Source: CBDBCU01 sp965242615
GTDB taxonomy: Bacteria > Chloroflexota > Dehalococcoidia > Lucifugimonadales > UBA3495
Assembly (NCBI GenBank): GCA_965242615.1
Contig: CBDESR010000005.1
Location: 1,736,001-1,800,000, forward strand
DNA: 64,000 bases
Reading direction: 5' to 3'
Part shown: positions 25,098-34,129 of the stretch, one piece after another
Layout: every line of letters starts with the position of its first letter
Position numbering within the stretch: the first letter of the stretch is position 1
Program-made: the position numbers and the translations under genes
Notes under the pieces: generated by a model
What the model was told of the DNA's origin: nothing
Databases searched by the model: none
Seen by the model: the letters and a program-made list of their open reading frames with translations, nothing else

Positions 25098-27221
25098 CTA
25101 CCTCCCCTCGGCCCGGCGGGCGCGCCCGCCGCCGGCCGCGCCGGCCCGGCTTTCCTCAGCCAATCGCGGCGCTCCTTCCGGCGTGAACAGGACTATCTTG
25201 CGACCCAGCCCGCCCCAAGCCAGTAGTTGGAGCAGGTTGCGGCTTACGACTATCGCCGTGAACATACTGGCGATTACGCCGATGAACAGGGTAAAGGCAA
25301 AGCCGGTTACCAAATCGTCGGCGGTGCGGCTACCCAGCCACAGTAGCACCAGACAGGTTATCAGAGTGGAAAAGTTGCCGTCCCGAATGGCCGGCCAAGC
25401 CCGCCCGAACCCTACTTCCATTGACGAGGCCAGGGTGCGGCCGATACGGATTTCCTCTTTCATCCGCTCGAAAATCAGGATGTTGGCGTCCACCGCCAAC
25501 CCGATGGACAGGATGAATGCGCCAATCCCCGACAGCCCCAAAGTTACCGGCACCAGCTTGAACACCGACAGCACCACGACGGTGTAGAACACCAAGGCCA
25601 AGGCCGCCACTATGCCGGCCGCCCGGTAGTAGGCTACCATAAAGACCAGCACCAAGCCCAAGCCGATGATGCCGGCCATCAGGCTGCGTTCCAAAGATGC
25701 CGACCCCAACAGAGCGTCCACATCGCTTTGCTGAATCAGTTTCAACGGCACCGGCAGGCTGCCTGATTTCAGCTGAATTGCCAGAGTGCGCGCTTCCTCC
25801 CGGCTGAAGTTGCCGGTGATGGAACTGCGCCCGTCCCGGATCCAGGCTAGGGACACCGGCGCAATCAGCAATTCATCATCCAGAAAGACGGCAATCCGCT
25901 TGGTCTCGACCCCCACGATGCGCTGGGTCAAATCCCCGAAAATCCCGGCGCCCCGCTGGCCGAAGGCGATGTTCACCTCCCACTCCCCGGTATTGGGGTC
26001 GGTCGAGGCGTAGGCATCGTCCAGGTCATCCCCGGTCAAGCCGATTTCCGCATCGGTAAAGGTAGCGCAGGTAATGTCGGAACAGGTGCGCTCCTTGAAC
26101 ACCAGTTGCGCCGTCTGCCCGATTAGAGCTTTCGCCGTTTCAATGCCGCCGCTGGTCGCAAAACTGTTGACCGCCCCGACGCCGCCGGCCAAGGCGGAAC
26201 GCAGTTCCTGCTGCTGGTTCACATTCAGGGATACCGTGCGGATTTCAAACCGCCGCTCGGTATCATCCAGCAGCGTTACCGTAAAATCCTCAAACCCTTG
26301 GGCGCGCACTACGCCCTCGACCTCCGGGATACCGGTCGGGTCGCTGAACTCCACTTCGCTGATCGAGCCGCTGGCTCCGGGCAGCTGCACGATAACCCGG
26401 TCATCGCCGAACAGCTGAATAATCGGCTCCTCGGTGCCGAACTGGTTGACCCGCCGGCTGATGATGTCTAGCACACCTTCCATCTGGTCGGAGGTAGGGG
26501 CAAGGGTTTCGCTCAGTTCGTAGGCTGCCACGCTGTTGGCCGGTGTATTCGCCACCACCGAAAAATCGCCTATTTCCCCTTCATCCTCGACAACGGCGGC
26601 GGCCAATCCTTCCTGCAACTGCTGCCGCATCGTATCATCCAGCAGCGTATCCGTGGCAATGCGTACGCCGTTCACCTCCTCGCCCCACAACGCCACAATG
26701 CGGTTCTCCAGTTCCAGCTCGTCTGCTACTGCGCCAACTACGGTCACCAGGTCCGGTCTTTGCACCGGTTCCGGGAACTGAAACTGCACTATCGCCGCAT
26801 TCTCGCGGGGCAGTTGCTCCCCGGGAGCGGCCTCCTGCAATGCGGCGGCGATAGCCTCTTGCAAACCATCCTTAACCCCGTCCGCCAGCAAGCCGGCCGT
26901 AACCAGATAGGAGCGGTCATCCCGGGCGGTGACCGTGTAACCGACTGCGCCCAAGTCGTCCAGCGCGCCCTCAATCACGGCGCCCTCTGCCGGCTCCGTA
27001 AAGGCCACTTCAATGCGGGTGCCGGTATCGGCTTCATAAACCAGCTGCCCCCCGCCGCTCAAGTCCAGCCCCAACCGCAAACCCAGAGGGCCATCGCCGC
27101 CCCGTACCAGAGCGGGAAAGCCCGGCAGGTTGATGTTAATGCTGGGAAAGGCCAAAGCGGTCGCGGCCAAGGCCACGATGAACAGGATAAGAATGGATAA
27201 CCGGATACTGCGCCCGCGCAT
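25098..27221 (-). CDS. secD: protein translocase subunit SecD
   Basis: 707 aa with six predicted transmembrane segments. The N-terminal segment is followed by LRLGLDLSGGGQLVYEAD, the D1 motif with S for the usual R, and the membrane core has LSIGLAVDANILIFERMKEE and GRAWPAIRDGNFSTLITCLV. The extracytoplasmic P1 region (60-470) is extended compared with the roughly 450-aa short SecD forms. Starts at ATG 27221 with AAAGGAG upstream. Forms a secD-secF pair, 7 bases apart. Confidence 0.95.
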   Translation of the reverse strand: MRGRSIRLSILILFIVALAATALAFPSININLPGFPALVRGGDGPLGLRLGLDLSGGGQLVYEADTGTRIEVAFTEPAEGAVIEGALDDLGAVGYTVTARDDRSYLVTAGLLADGVKDGLQEAIAAALQEAAPGEQLPRENAAIVQFQFPEPVQRPDLVTVVGAVADELELENRIVALWGEEVNGVRIATDTLLDDTMRQQLQEGLAAAVVEDEGEIGDFSVVANTPANSVAAYELSETLAPTSDQMEGVLDIISRRVNQFGTEEPIIQLFGDDRVIVQLPGASGSISEVEFSDPTGIPEVEGVVRAQGFEDFTVTLLDDTERRFEIRTVSLNVNQQQELRSALAGGVGAVNSFATSGGIETAKALIGQTAQLVFKERTCSDITCATFTDAEIGLTGDDLDDAYASTDPNTGEWEVNIAFGQRGAGIFGDLTQRIVGVETKRIAVFLDDELLIAPVSLAWIRDGRSSITGNFSREEARTLAIQLKSGSLPVPLKLIQQSDVDALLGSASLERSLMAGIIGLGLVLVFMVAYYRAAGIVAALALVFYTVVVLSVFKLVPVTLGLSGIGAFILSIGLAVDANILIFERMKEEIRIGRTLASSMEVGFGRAWPAIRDGNFSTLITCLVLLWLGSRTADDLVTGFAFTLFIGVIASMFTAIVVSRNLLQLLAWGGLGRKIVLFTPEGAPRLAEESRAGAAGGGRARRAEGR

Positions 27222-27257
27222 TTAAGTAAAGTTCTCCTTTGTTTTACTGCCGCCGGT

Positions 27258-27665
27258 TCAGCGCGGCCGCTCCTCAATAACCACTGCGCCGCCCTCCCAA
27301 GCCTCCACGGCCAGCCGGCAGTCGGCAAGCAGGGACATACCAATCAGGGGCCGGCCCTCAATTTGGAGAACCTGCACTGACCGAATGACCCCATGCCAAA
27401 CCAGCCAAACCCGATAAAGGTACGACCGTCTCCGCTCGTTGTCAGCCAATACGATGGGACGCCGCCCGTAATTGGTAAGTCCCAATTCCCGAATGATGGA
27501 CTCCGGCAGAGTCATCCATCCGGTAAAACCGGTGTCGATGTCCGCTTCCTCTCTCCGAAAAACCCGGTCTTGGCCGGCGACCTCTATGGGAATGCGCGCC
27601 GCCAAGTATTCCCGTTCCGCATCCCGTCCCAGCGCGACGACTTGGCCGCTAATCACGGGAAGCAC
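27258..27665 (-). CDS. clan-AA aspartic protease-like protein
   Basis: 135 aa single-domain retropepsin-like protein. The catalytic Asp is in DIDTGFTGWMTLP, where DTG(F)TG is the active-site turn; RPLIGMSLLAD near residue 110 matches the second conserved ILG-type turn. Such proteins act as homodimers. Overlaps the small upstream gene by 17 bases, so the two are probably translated together. Biological target unknown. Confidence 0.8.
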   Translation of the reverse strand: MLPVISGQVVALGRDAEREYLAARIPIEVAGQDRVFRREEADIDTGFTGWMTLPESIIRELGLTNYGRRPIVLADNERRRSYLYRVWLVWHGVIRSVQVLQIEGRPLIGMSLLADCRLAVEAWEGGAVVIEERPR

Positions 27666-27930
27666 CGTTCGGGCCGAGGGGCAGATCTTGGGGATGCCAC
27701 GACATAAAGTACGGCGCCGGGTAGCCGACCCGTTCTCCCCATGTCATCGCGTCGGGTAGCCGCTCGAATATCCGTAGGGTGGCGGTCAAATCGTCGTCGG
27801 CAATTTCGTAGTCGCCGCTGTGAACATCAATGACCACCATCTTGCCCCAATGGTCAACTTCCAATTGGGGACGGAGTTCCGCGTACCGGGCTTTCCCGAT
27901 ACGCTCGATGTCATCACCACTGCAAGACAT
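27649..27930 (-). CDS. small partner of the aspartic-protease-like gene
   Basis: 93 aa. Sequence features: ERIGKARYAELRPQLE at the N-terminus, GKMVVIDVHSGDYEIADDD in the centre, and ATLRIFERLPDAMTWGERVG after it. Proteins with this pattern are, from memory, common immediately upstream of clan-AA protease genes. ATG with AAAGGAG upstream; overlaps the protease gene by 17 bases. A toxin-antitoxin-like relation has not been shown and is only a guess. Confidence 0.75.
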   Translation of the reverse strand: MSCSGDDIERIGKARYAELRPQLEVDHWGKMVVIDVHSGDYEIADDDLTATLRIFERLPDAMTWGERVGYPAPYFMSWHPQDLPLGPNGASRD

Positions 27931-28035
27931 AGCCCGTTCTCCTTTGCCTTACTGCCCGCCGCCCCCATTATACACCGTTAGCCAGCAGCGCCGCAGTCCC
28001 ATATTGTATCACTTCCGCCCTCTTTTATGGGGGAA

Positions 28036-29556
28036 TTAGCTGGCTTTTGTTGCCGGCTGCATTTTATCACCCGCCAAAACCGCCGCCGCCCGTTCCAGCC
28101 CTTCCTCTTTAGTGGTTATCTCCCCCACCGCTTGCGCTTCGGCCAGTTCGGCCAGCAAGCGGCCGATTTGCGGCCCCGGCGGCAAGTTAAAATGCTCCAT
28201 CAAATCCCTGCCGTTCACCAAGCGCGGCGGGCCGGCCGCCATTCCCTCCGGCATTTGCCCGGTTCCGGTCTGCAAAACATAAGTCAACATTGCCGCGTAG
28301 CCGGCCCAGGCAGCCGCGGCTATCTCCGGCCCCCGGGCGGCCAGATAGTCGGCCAAAGCCAAGTAAATCGTATCTATGGCTACCGCGCCGGCATCCCGAA
28401 AATAGCGGTAAATTGCCCGACGGGAGGGCATTTTGTCTCCCTGCCGCAGCTGCGCCGGCCGCAGGTGATGCTCAACCATCCCGCCGACCATAGCAACGCT
28501 ACGGGAACTGAGCCGCAGTTGCGTCAACCGTTCCTGCGCCATTCCCGCCCCCAATTCCGAATGCCCGAAAAAGCGGATGCGGCCGGCATCATCAAGTTGC
28601 TTGGTCTGGGGTTTGGCAATGTCGTGGAGCAAGGCGGCTAGCTTCAGGATGGTGCGGCGGCTGTAGCCATCCCCCGCTTCCCCCTCGAAATGCGCCGCCG
28701 TTTCCGCAGTCCAGGGCGACAAGGAGTAGATAGCCGAATGTTGGTGTCCCCGGGTTACCAGTTCGGCAGATTCGACCGTGTGCAGCAGGTGATTCCACAC
28801 ATCCCAATAATGATAGGCCCGGGGCTGTTCAACCCCTTTCGTCAAAGCCAGTTCCGGGATGATACGGCCCAGCAAGTCCAGCCGGTCCAGAACTTCCAGC
28901 TGTCCCCGGGCCCCGTCAGCCGCCAGAATTCGCAGCAACTCGTCCCGAACCCGTTCCGAGGACACTCGCTCCAGCAAAGGGGCGGCGGCGCGGATTTGCC
29001 GGGCCGTCTCCGGGTCCAGCCGAAACTGCAACTGCCCGGCCAAGCGGACGCCGCGCAGCAGACGCCCCGGGTCATGCCGAAATACCTCGGGATGGACGGC
29101 GCGAATCCTCTTTTGGACTAAATCCACCCGCCCGCCGCAGGGGTCGATGATCTCGTCCGCCCAAGCCGCCGCCGGCCCCGGCCGCCACTGCTCCAGAGGC
29201 AGGGCCATTGCATTGACCGTAAAGTCCCGCAACTCCAAGTCATTCTTGATGGCGAATAATTCATCCTCGCCGGCAAACCCGCCGAAAAAGCCGGCCAAGT
29301 CAATCATCGTTGACGGCGGCCCCGGCTCCGCCCTTTTAATCACTACCCGCGCCACATTGCGCGCCGGACAAGGCACAACGGTGCCGCCAAACTGCCGGGC
29401 CAGTTCCTGCCCCAAATCCTGCAACTGGTCGCCCAGTACCGGCACGGCAATATCCAGGTCGTGAAAAGACAGCGGCGCGTCCCCGGCCGGCCCGGCCCGC
29501 AGCGCATCCCGCAGCAAGCCCCCCACCAGATAGACCCTTCCCGTCTCCGCCGGCAA
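28036..29556 (-). CDS. cca: CCA tRNA nucleotidyltransferase / poly(A) polymerase family with HD domain
   Basis: 506 aa. N-terminal nucleotidyltransferase head: YLVGGLLRDAL, metal-binding DLDIAV and RDFTVNAMAL. The RNA-binding neck follows (HPEVFRHDPGRLLRGVRLAGQ), then an HD domain with LAALLHDIAKP. It adds or repairs the CCA tail of tRNA, or is a poly(A) polymerase; motif reading alone cannot separate the two. The TTG at 29556 has no ribosome site. The frame extends upstream to an ATA at 29592 with TTAGGAG 8 bases before it, and the extra residues ILTELAQFFAAA fit a family N-terminus. Confidence 0.9.
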   Translation of the reverse strand: MPAETGRVYLVGGLLRDALRAGPAGDAPLSFHDLDIAVPVLGDQLQDLGQELARQFGGTVVPCPARNVARVVIKRAEPGPPSTMIDLAGFFGGFAGEDELFAIKNDLELRDFTVNAMALPLEQWRPGPAAAWADEIIDPCGGRVDLVQKRIRAVHPEVFRHDPGRLLRGVRLAGQLQFRLDPETARQIRAAAPLLERVSSERVRDELLRILAADGARGQLEVLDRLDLLGRIIPELALTKGVEQPRAYHYWDVWNHLLHTVESAELVTRGHQHSAIYSLSPWTAETAAHFEGEAGDGYSRRTILKLAALLHDIAKPQTKQLDDAGRIRFFGHSELGAGMAQERLTQLRLSSRSVAMVGGMVEHHLRPAQLRQGDKMPSRRAIYRYFRDAGAVAIDTIYLALADYLAARGPEIAAAAWAGYAAMLTYVLQTGTGQMPEGMAAGPPRLVNGRDLMEHFNLPPGPQIGRLLAELAEAQAVGEITTKEEGLERAAAVLAGDKMQPATKAS

Positions 29557-29603
29557 AGCGGCGGCAAAAAATTGCGCAAGTTCGGTAAGTATGGCGGCCG
29601 CTC

Positions 29604-30128
29604 CTAACCCCGTCCGTCCCCGGCGGCGTCAGCCTCACCCTCCGCCGGGGCCGGTTCGTAGGTTATCTTATGCAGGCTTTCCCGGGAAACCAGATGGTCA
29701 ATGTAGAGAATGCCGTTCAAGTGGTCGGTTTCGTGTTCCAGAGCTTGAGCCAGCAGCCCCTCGGCTTTGATGCGGATAACCTTGCCGTTCAAGTCCAGCG
29801 CCCGGGCCCGCACCCGGTTTGCCCGTTTAACCGTACCCCGATAGCCGGGAATGCTCAGGCAGCCCTCCTCAACTTCCCGTTCACCTTCCCGGCGGATGAT
29901 TTCCGGGTTAATCAGCACCAGAGCATCCTCCCAATCGGGCAATTGGATAACCGCTATCTTTTGCAGCCCGCCCACTTGATTGGCTGCCAAGCCCACCCCG
30001 CTCTCGGCGTGCATCGTTTCCACCATATCGGCGGCGTACTGGCGCAACTCCGGCGGGATTTGTCCAATGCGGCGGGACTGCTGCCGCAGAATGGGGTCGG
30101 GAACACGTCGCATCGTCAACAGGGCCAA
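29604..30128 (-). CDS. def: peptide deformylase
   Basis: 174 aa. The three family motifs are present: GVGLAANQVGG, EGCLSIPGY (metal-binding Cys) and LEHETDHLNG (HExxH). It removes the N-formyl group from nascent proteins. TTG start at 30128 with GGGAGG 10 bases upstream; an ATG five codons on is an alternative. Its stop lies 12 bases before the ATA that may begin cca. Confidence 0.95.
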   Translation of the reverse strand: MALLTMRRVPDPILRQQSRRIGQIPPELRQYAADMVETMHAESGVGLAANQVGGLQKIAVIQLPDWEDALVLINPEIIRREGEREVEEGCLSIPGYRGTVKRANRVRARALDLNGKVIRIKAEGLLAQALEHETDHLNGILYIDHLVSRESLHKITYEPAPAEGEADAAGDGRG

Positions 30129-30216
30129 GTTGGGCTACCTCCCAGCCGGTCTATAGTGCGCTGAATTATATCCCAACCCGGCGGAAAAGCGCAAAGGGGA
30201 AACGGAGAGACTAAAC

Positions 30217-30244
30217 CGCCATTCCCGGGCCTCCGGGAATGGCG
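30217..30244. terminator. 12-bp perfect hairpin between priA and def
   Basis: CGCCATTCCCGG, loop GCCT, then the perfect complement. It lies in a 188-base gap after priA. A short GGTTTAG follows on the minus strand with no strong T run, so it could be a terminator, an attenuator or a REP-like palindrome. The rest of the gap shows nothing recognisable apart from the def ribosome site. Confidence 0.4.
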
Positions 30245-30316
30245 CTCGATTTTCCCCTCATCCTGAAACCTGTTGCCGGCAAACACAACCTGCCCAAGGC
30301 TGTAACTTGCCATCCC

Positions 30317-32878
30317 CTACAAAAAATGCACCGGGTCCATATCGATGGTAACTTCCCGGGTGGACAAAGCGCTGCCTTCCAGAAACTGATGCAGACGGCG
30401 GCCGCGTACGATAACCCGCCAGCGATACTGGCCGCGCACCCGTTCTGGCATACCGGGGGCCGGCCCGATGACCTGCACATCGGTCAGACCTTGGGCGCGG
30501 ATGCGCTGCCGCAGTAGCCGGGCCGCCGCAGTAGCCTGCTGCTGGCAAATGGTGGGGTTGACATTCTGATAAAGCAGATGCGCCAACCGGTTAAAGGGCG
30601 GGTTGCCCTGCTGACGCCGGGCGGCGATCTCCGTGTGGTACAGGGCGGCGTAATCCTGACGGGCGGCGGCGGCTACGGCATAGTGTTCCGGGTTATAAGT
30701 CTGAATGATGACCCGGCCCGGTTCCGCGCCCCGGCCGGCCCGGCCGGCTACCTGGCACAGCAAGCCGAAAGCCCGTTCCCCGGCCCGAAAGTCGGGCAAA
30801 TACAAGCCTACATCAGCCAATACTACCCCGACCAGCGTAACCGCCGGCACATCCAGTCCCTTGGCGACCAGTTGCGTCCCTACTACGACCTGCGTCTCTC
30901 CGGATGCCAAGCGGCGCATCCTTTCCGCCGGGCTTGGGCCGCCCCGGGTGGCGTCGGCGTCCCACCGCTCGACCGCTATGCCCGGCAGCAGTTTTTCCAC
31001 TTCCTCAACGACCCGCTGGGTGCCGATGCCCAACTGCCGAATGCGATTGCCCCCGCACTGGCGACAACGGCTGGGCGGGCGGCTACGCCGGTTGCAGCGA
31101 TGGCAGAGGAGCCGGGATTCGGCCGCGTGATAGGTCAACGACACCGCGCACCCGCTGCAAGTAACTACATAGCCACAATCCCGGCACTGGACGATCGGCG
31201 CGCTGCCTCGCCGGTTCAGAAACAGGATGGCTTGCCGCCCCTGCTCAATGCACTCGGTTAAGGCCGCCGCCAAAGCCCGGCTGAAAATGCTGCGATTGCC
31301 TTGCCGCAATTCCAGCCGCAGATCGCAGATTTCCACATCCGCCAAGCCATCATCGGTATCAATAGCAAGGTCTGACGGATTACCGTTGGCATTAGATAGC
31401 CGGTTGACCGCATACCTTGTCGCCGCCTCGCCAACTCTTTGCAAGGACGACGCCTTGTCCCCTTGCCGTATCCGATAGGGCAACTCCAGGAGGCGGTAGC
31501 GGCCGCTTTGGGCGTGGTGATAGGACTCCACATCCGGGGTTGCGCTACCCAGAATTACTCCGGCACCGGTCAGGCGGGCCAGTTCCAAAGCGGCGGTGCG
31601 GGCGTGGTAAAAGGGCGGCGTTTCAACCTGCTTGTAAGTCCATTCGTGTTCCTCGTCAAGGACAATCAGCCCCAAATCCGGCGTTGGCGCAAACAGAGCG
31701 CTGCGCGGCCCGACTACTACGGCATAATCCCCGTCGCGGATTTTCCACCACTGGTCGAACTTCTGCCGCTCGGTAAGGCCGCTGTGCAGCACCGCCGCCT
31801 GCCCCGGGAAACGGGCGTTGACCCGCTGCACGGTTTGCGGGGTCAAGGCGATTTCCGGCACCAGAAAGATGGCTTGCTGCCCCCGCTTTACGATATGGTC
31901 AATAGCCCGCAGATACACCTCGGTTTTGCCGCTGCCGGTAACACCGTGCAGTAGAAAGGTACGCGGCGACGCCGGAGCATCCAAGGCCGCGACAATGCGC
32001 GCCAAGGCGTCGGCTTGCATCCGGGTCAAAGTTAATTCCCCGGCGGCAATTGCGGCCGGGGCAAGGCCGGCCGCCCAACTTTCCTCCGGCAAAACCGGCA
32101 AAATCTCCGGCGGATTTTCCTGCCGCACCCATTCCAAGCCCAACAATCCTTTTTCCACCAAAGCAGTGCCTACACCGGCCCCGAATTCCTTGTTGGCTTG
32201 GGTGGTGGAATAGCCGCCGCCTTGTTCCCGCACGGCTTGCAGCAGACGCTCCTGCCGCCCCGGCAGTTGGTAAGTCGGGGCGTCCCCCGTACCGTCATCC
32301 TCCGGAGCGGCGGCCGGGAAAAGTTGACTGACATAGCGAAAAGTCCGCTTGCGCGGCAAGTCCACTTGGCGGCGGATAAGCCCCTGACTGACCAGCCGGT
32401 TCACTTCCCGAAGGCCGCCCTTGCCCAAGAGCTTGCTGAACTCTGCCTCGGTCAAAGGATTTCGTTCGGCCAGGGTCGCCAAGGCTTCCCGGGTGGCATC
32501 TTTCAGCTTGGCATGGGCGGCGTCAGTTATGGCAGCCGGCCGAATTTCGGAGCGCACTTGCGCCTTGAAACCCGGGGGCAGAAACAGAGCTACGGCGTCA
32601 AACAGGGAACAGAGATAGTAACGGCTGAGCCAGCGGGCCAGGGTCAAGGCGGTAGGGTTCAACAGGGGCGACGGTGCGACGGCTTGCAAGATGGCTTTAG
32701 TTTCCGCTACCTGCGGCGCGGCCGCCAGTTCCATAACCACGCCTTGCAAAGTGCGGCGGCCGAAAGGCACCCACACCAGTTGCCCCGGCTGGAGGCGGAG
32801 TTGTTCCGGGATGTGGTAGGAAAAGGTGCGGGAGGGACTGACCGGGGCGTCCACCGCTACTTCGGCGTATTTCAGCAT
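30317..32878 (-). CDS. priA: primosomal protein N' (replication restart helicase PriA)
   Basis: 853 aa from the ATG at 32878, which gives LKYAEVAVDAPVSPSRTFSY, the usual 3'-DNA-binding N-terminus; a 13-residue in-frame extension is unlikely. SF2 helicase: GVTGSGKTEVY (Walker A), LDEEHEW (Walker B), GSATPDVES, and QVAGRAGRG (motif VI). Zinc-binding cysteines are CRDCGY, CSGC, CHRC and CRQCGG. It reloads the replisome at stalled forks. Same strand as rplS upstream and def downstream. Confidence 0.96.
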   Translation of the reverse strand: MLKYAEVAVDAPVSPSRTFSYHIPEQLRLQPGQLVWVPFGRRTLQGVVMELAAAPQVAETKAILQAVAPSPLLNPTALTLARWLSRYYLCSLFDAVALFLPPGFKAQVRSEIRPAAITDAAHAKLKDATREALATLAERNPLTEAEFSKLLGKGGLREVNRLVSQGLIRRQVDLPRKRTFRYVSQLFPAAAPEDDGTGDAPTYQLPGRQERLLQAVREQGGGYSTTQANKEFGAGVGTALVEKGLLGLEWVRQENPPEILPVLPEESWAAGLAPAAIAAGELTLTRMQADALARIVAALDAPASPRTFLLHGVTGSGKTEVYLRAIDHIVKRGQQAIFLVPEIALTPQTVQRVNARFPGQAAVLHSGLTERQKFDQWWKIRDGDYAVVVGPRSALFAPTPDLGLIVLDEEHEWTYKQVETPPFYHARTAALELARLTGAGVILGSATPDVESYHHAQSGRYRLLELPYRIRQGDKASSLQRVGEAATRYAVNRLSNANGNPSDLAIDTDDGLADVEICDLRLELRQGNRSIFSRALAAALTECIEQGRQAILFLNRRGSAPIVQCRDCGYVVTCSGCAVSLTYHAAESRLLCHRCNRRSRPPSRCRQCGGNRIRQLGIGTQRVVEEVEKLLPGIAVERWDADATRGGPSPAERMRRLASGETQVVVGTQLVAKGLDVPAVTLVGVVLADVGLYLPDFRAGERAFGLLCQVAGRAGRGAEPGRVIIQTYNPEHYAVAAAARQDYAALYHTEIAARRQQGNPPFNRLAHLLYQNVNPTICQQQATAAARLLRQRIRAQGLTDVQVIGPAPGMPERVRGQYRWRVIVRGRRLHQFLEGSALSTREVTIDMDPVHFL

Positions 32879-33088
32879 AGCAACCGCCGCCGTCTTTACC
32901 CTTGCGAAACCCGGCAACCCGGAGTCGCCGCCAATGGGGAAAATCGCCGATTGCCCCGGGTAGATGGGTAATTCGTACTAAACCCGGCCGGGAGTAAAGG
33001 GTAGTTTGCTTGCCGGCGCTTTGCGCGCATCCGGAATTGTTGCCGGATGGAGCAATGGCCGGCAAAGGAAACTGCGCCGGGAAAAGGG

Positions 33089-33472
33089 CTACTGCCCTTC
33101 CGCCGCGGCACCCCGCTGGCGGCGCGGCGTCGCCTTTTCCTTAATGCGGGCGGCCCGGCCCTGCAATCCCCGCAGGTAATAGAGTTTGGCCCGCCGCACG
33201 GCGCCCCGGCGGGTAACTTCCAAAGAGTCAATCAACGGCGAATAGAGCGGGAAAATCCGCTCCACGCCCACGCCGCCGCCGGCAACGCGGCGCACCGTAA
33301 AGTTAGCCGACGGGCCGCTGCCGTTCTGCCGGCGGATGACCACCCCTTGAAACGCCTGAATCCGCTCCCGCTCCCCTTCCCGGATGCGGAAGTTGACGCG
33401 AACCGTATCGCCCGCGCCGAACTGAGGGATTTTCGGGTTGCTTTCCGGTTGCAATACTTGGGCTGCTTCCAT
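33089..33472 (-). CDS. rplS: 50S ribosomal protein L19
   Basis: 127 aa. Signature segments GDTVRVNFRIREGERERIQ, FQGVVIRRQ, FTVRRVAGGGVGVERIFPL and SLEVTRRGAVRRAKLYYLRG are all in place. A short charged C-terminal tail follows. Separated from priA by 210 bases that contain an inverted repeat (33028-33049) but no gene I can support. Confidence 0.97.
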   Translation of the reverse strand: MEAAQVLQPESNPKIPQFGAGDTVRVNFRIREGERERIQAFQGVVIRRQNGSGPSANFTVRRVAGGGVGVERIFPLYSPLIDSLEVTRRGAVRRAKLYYLRGLQGRAARIKEKATPRRQRGAAAEGQ

Positions 33473-33516
33473 AGTTTTAACCTTGTTTCCCCTTTACCCG
33501 TTCAATTTTGCCCTAC

Positions 33517-33545
33517 AGCATACCACATCCTCTAAAGAATGTCAT
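33517..33545 (-). promoter_or_regulatory. candidate promoter of rplS
   Basis: Minus strand: ATGACA (-35), 17-base spacer, TATGCT (-10) with TG one base upstream (extended -10). It lies 45 bases from the rplS start and could drive the long minus-strand run. Confidence 0.6.
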
Positions 33546-33587
33546 TCCCCCAATGTCAGCATTTCCTCGATTCACCGCCGCCGGCCT

Positions 33588-33617
33588 TTGACATTCCTAT
33601 GCCAAAATCGCTATCAT
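33588..33617 (+). promoter_or_regulatory. candidate promoter of queF
   Basis: TTGACA, 18-base spacer, TATCAT, 37 bases before the queF start. The 37-base leader is too short for a preQ1 riboswitch and none of its hallmarks are visible. Confidence 0.65.
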
Positions 33618-33654
33618 ATTCCGGTCAAATCATCCCCGGAGGCTAAACTCCCTT

Positions 33655-34083
33655 ATGGTTGCCATTCCCGAACTGCGCGAGCAGTACGAAAGCCTGGACT
33701 ATAACCTGACCGCCCGCCCGGAATCAGCTATCGACCCGGCTTGCCTGCTCACCTTTGCCTACGAATACCCGGAGCAGGCCGCCGAAGTAGTTATCGACAC
33801 TGATGAGTTCACGGCCTTGTGTCCGTGGACGGGGCTGCCGGACTACGGGACTTTGACTATTGCCTATATTCCGGGGACGAGCTGCATTGAGCTGAAGTCG
33901 CTGAAATACTACCTGCTGTCCTTTCGGGATGTGGGGATTGTGCAGGAACACGCGGCGAATCGGATTCTCAAAGACTTGATAAATTGCTGCCAACCCGCTT
34001 GGATGAAAGTTACGCTGGATTATAAAATACGGGGCGGCATTCATACTGCGGTGTCGGTGGAGTACCGGGCGGGCGGGGAATAA
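33655..34083 (+). CDS. queF: preQ0 reductase QueF (NADPH-dependent nitrile reductase)
   Basis: 142 aa, the short (type I) QueF. It reduces preQ0 to preQ1 in queuosine synthesis. The catalytic Cys and Asp are C56 and D63 in FTALCPWTGLPDYGT; IELKSLKYYLLSFRD is the family substrate-binding strand-helix and QEHAANRI the later Glu/His site. Forms a pair with the transporter gene 46 bases downstream, which implies preQ precursor uptake and reduction. Confidence 0.95.
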   Translation: MVAIPELREQYESLDYNLTARPESAIDPACLLTFAYEYPEQAAEVVIDTDEFTALCPWTGLPDYGTLTIAYIPGTSCIELKSLKYYLLSFRDVGIVQEHAANRILKDLINCCQPAWMKVTLDYKIRGGIHTAVSVEYRAGGE

Positions 34084-34129
34084 GCCGGGCCGGGGACTGC
34101 CGATAAGACGATAGGGGAAAGGAGCGGTT

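Noticed and set aside
33028..33049. CATCCGG...CCGGATG hairpin after rplS
   Set aside because: Seven-base stem with an 8-base loop and no T run; too weak to annotate as a terminator.
33540..33654. preQ1 riboswitch upstream of queF
   Set aside because: The predicted transcript leader is only about 37 bases and shows none of the expected H-type pseudoknot features.
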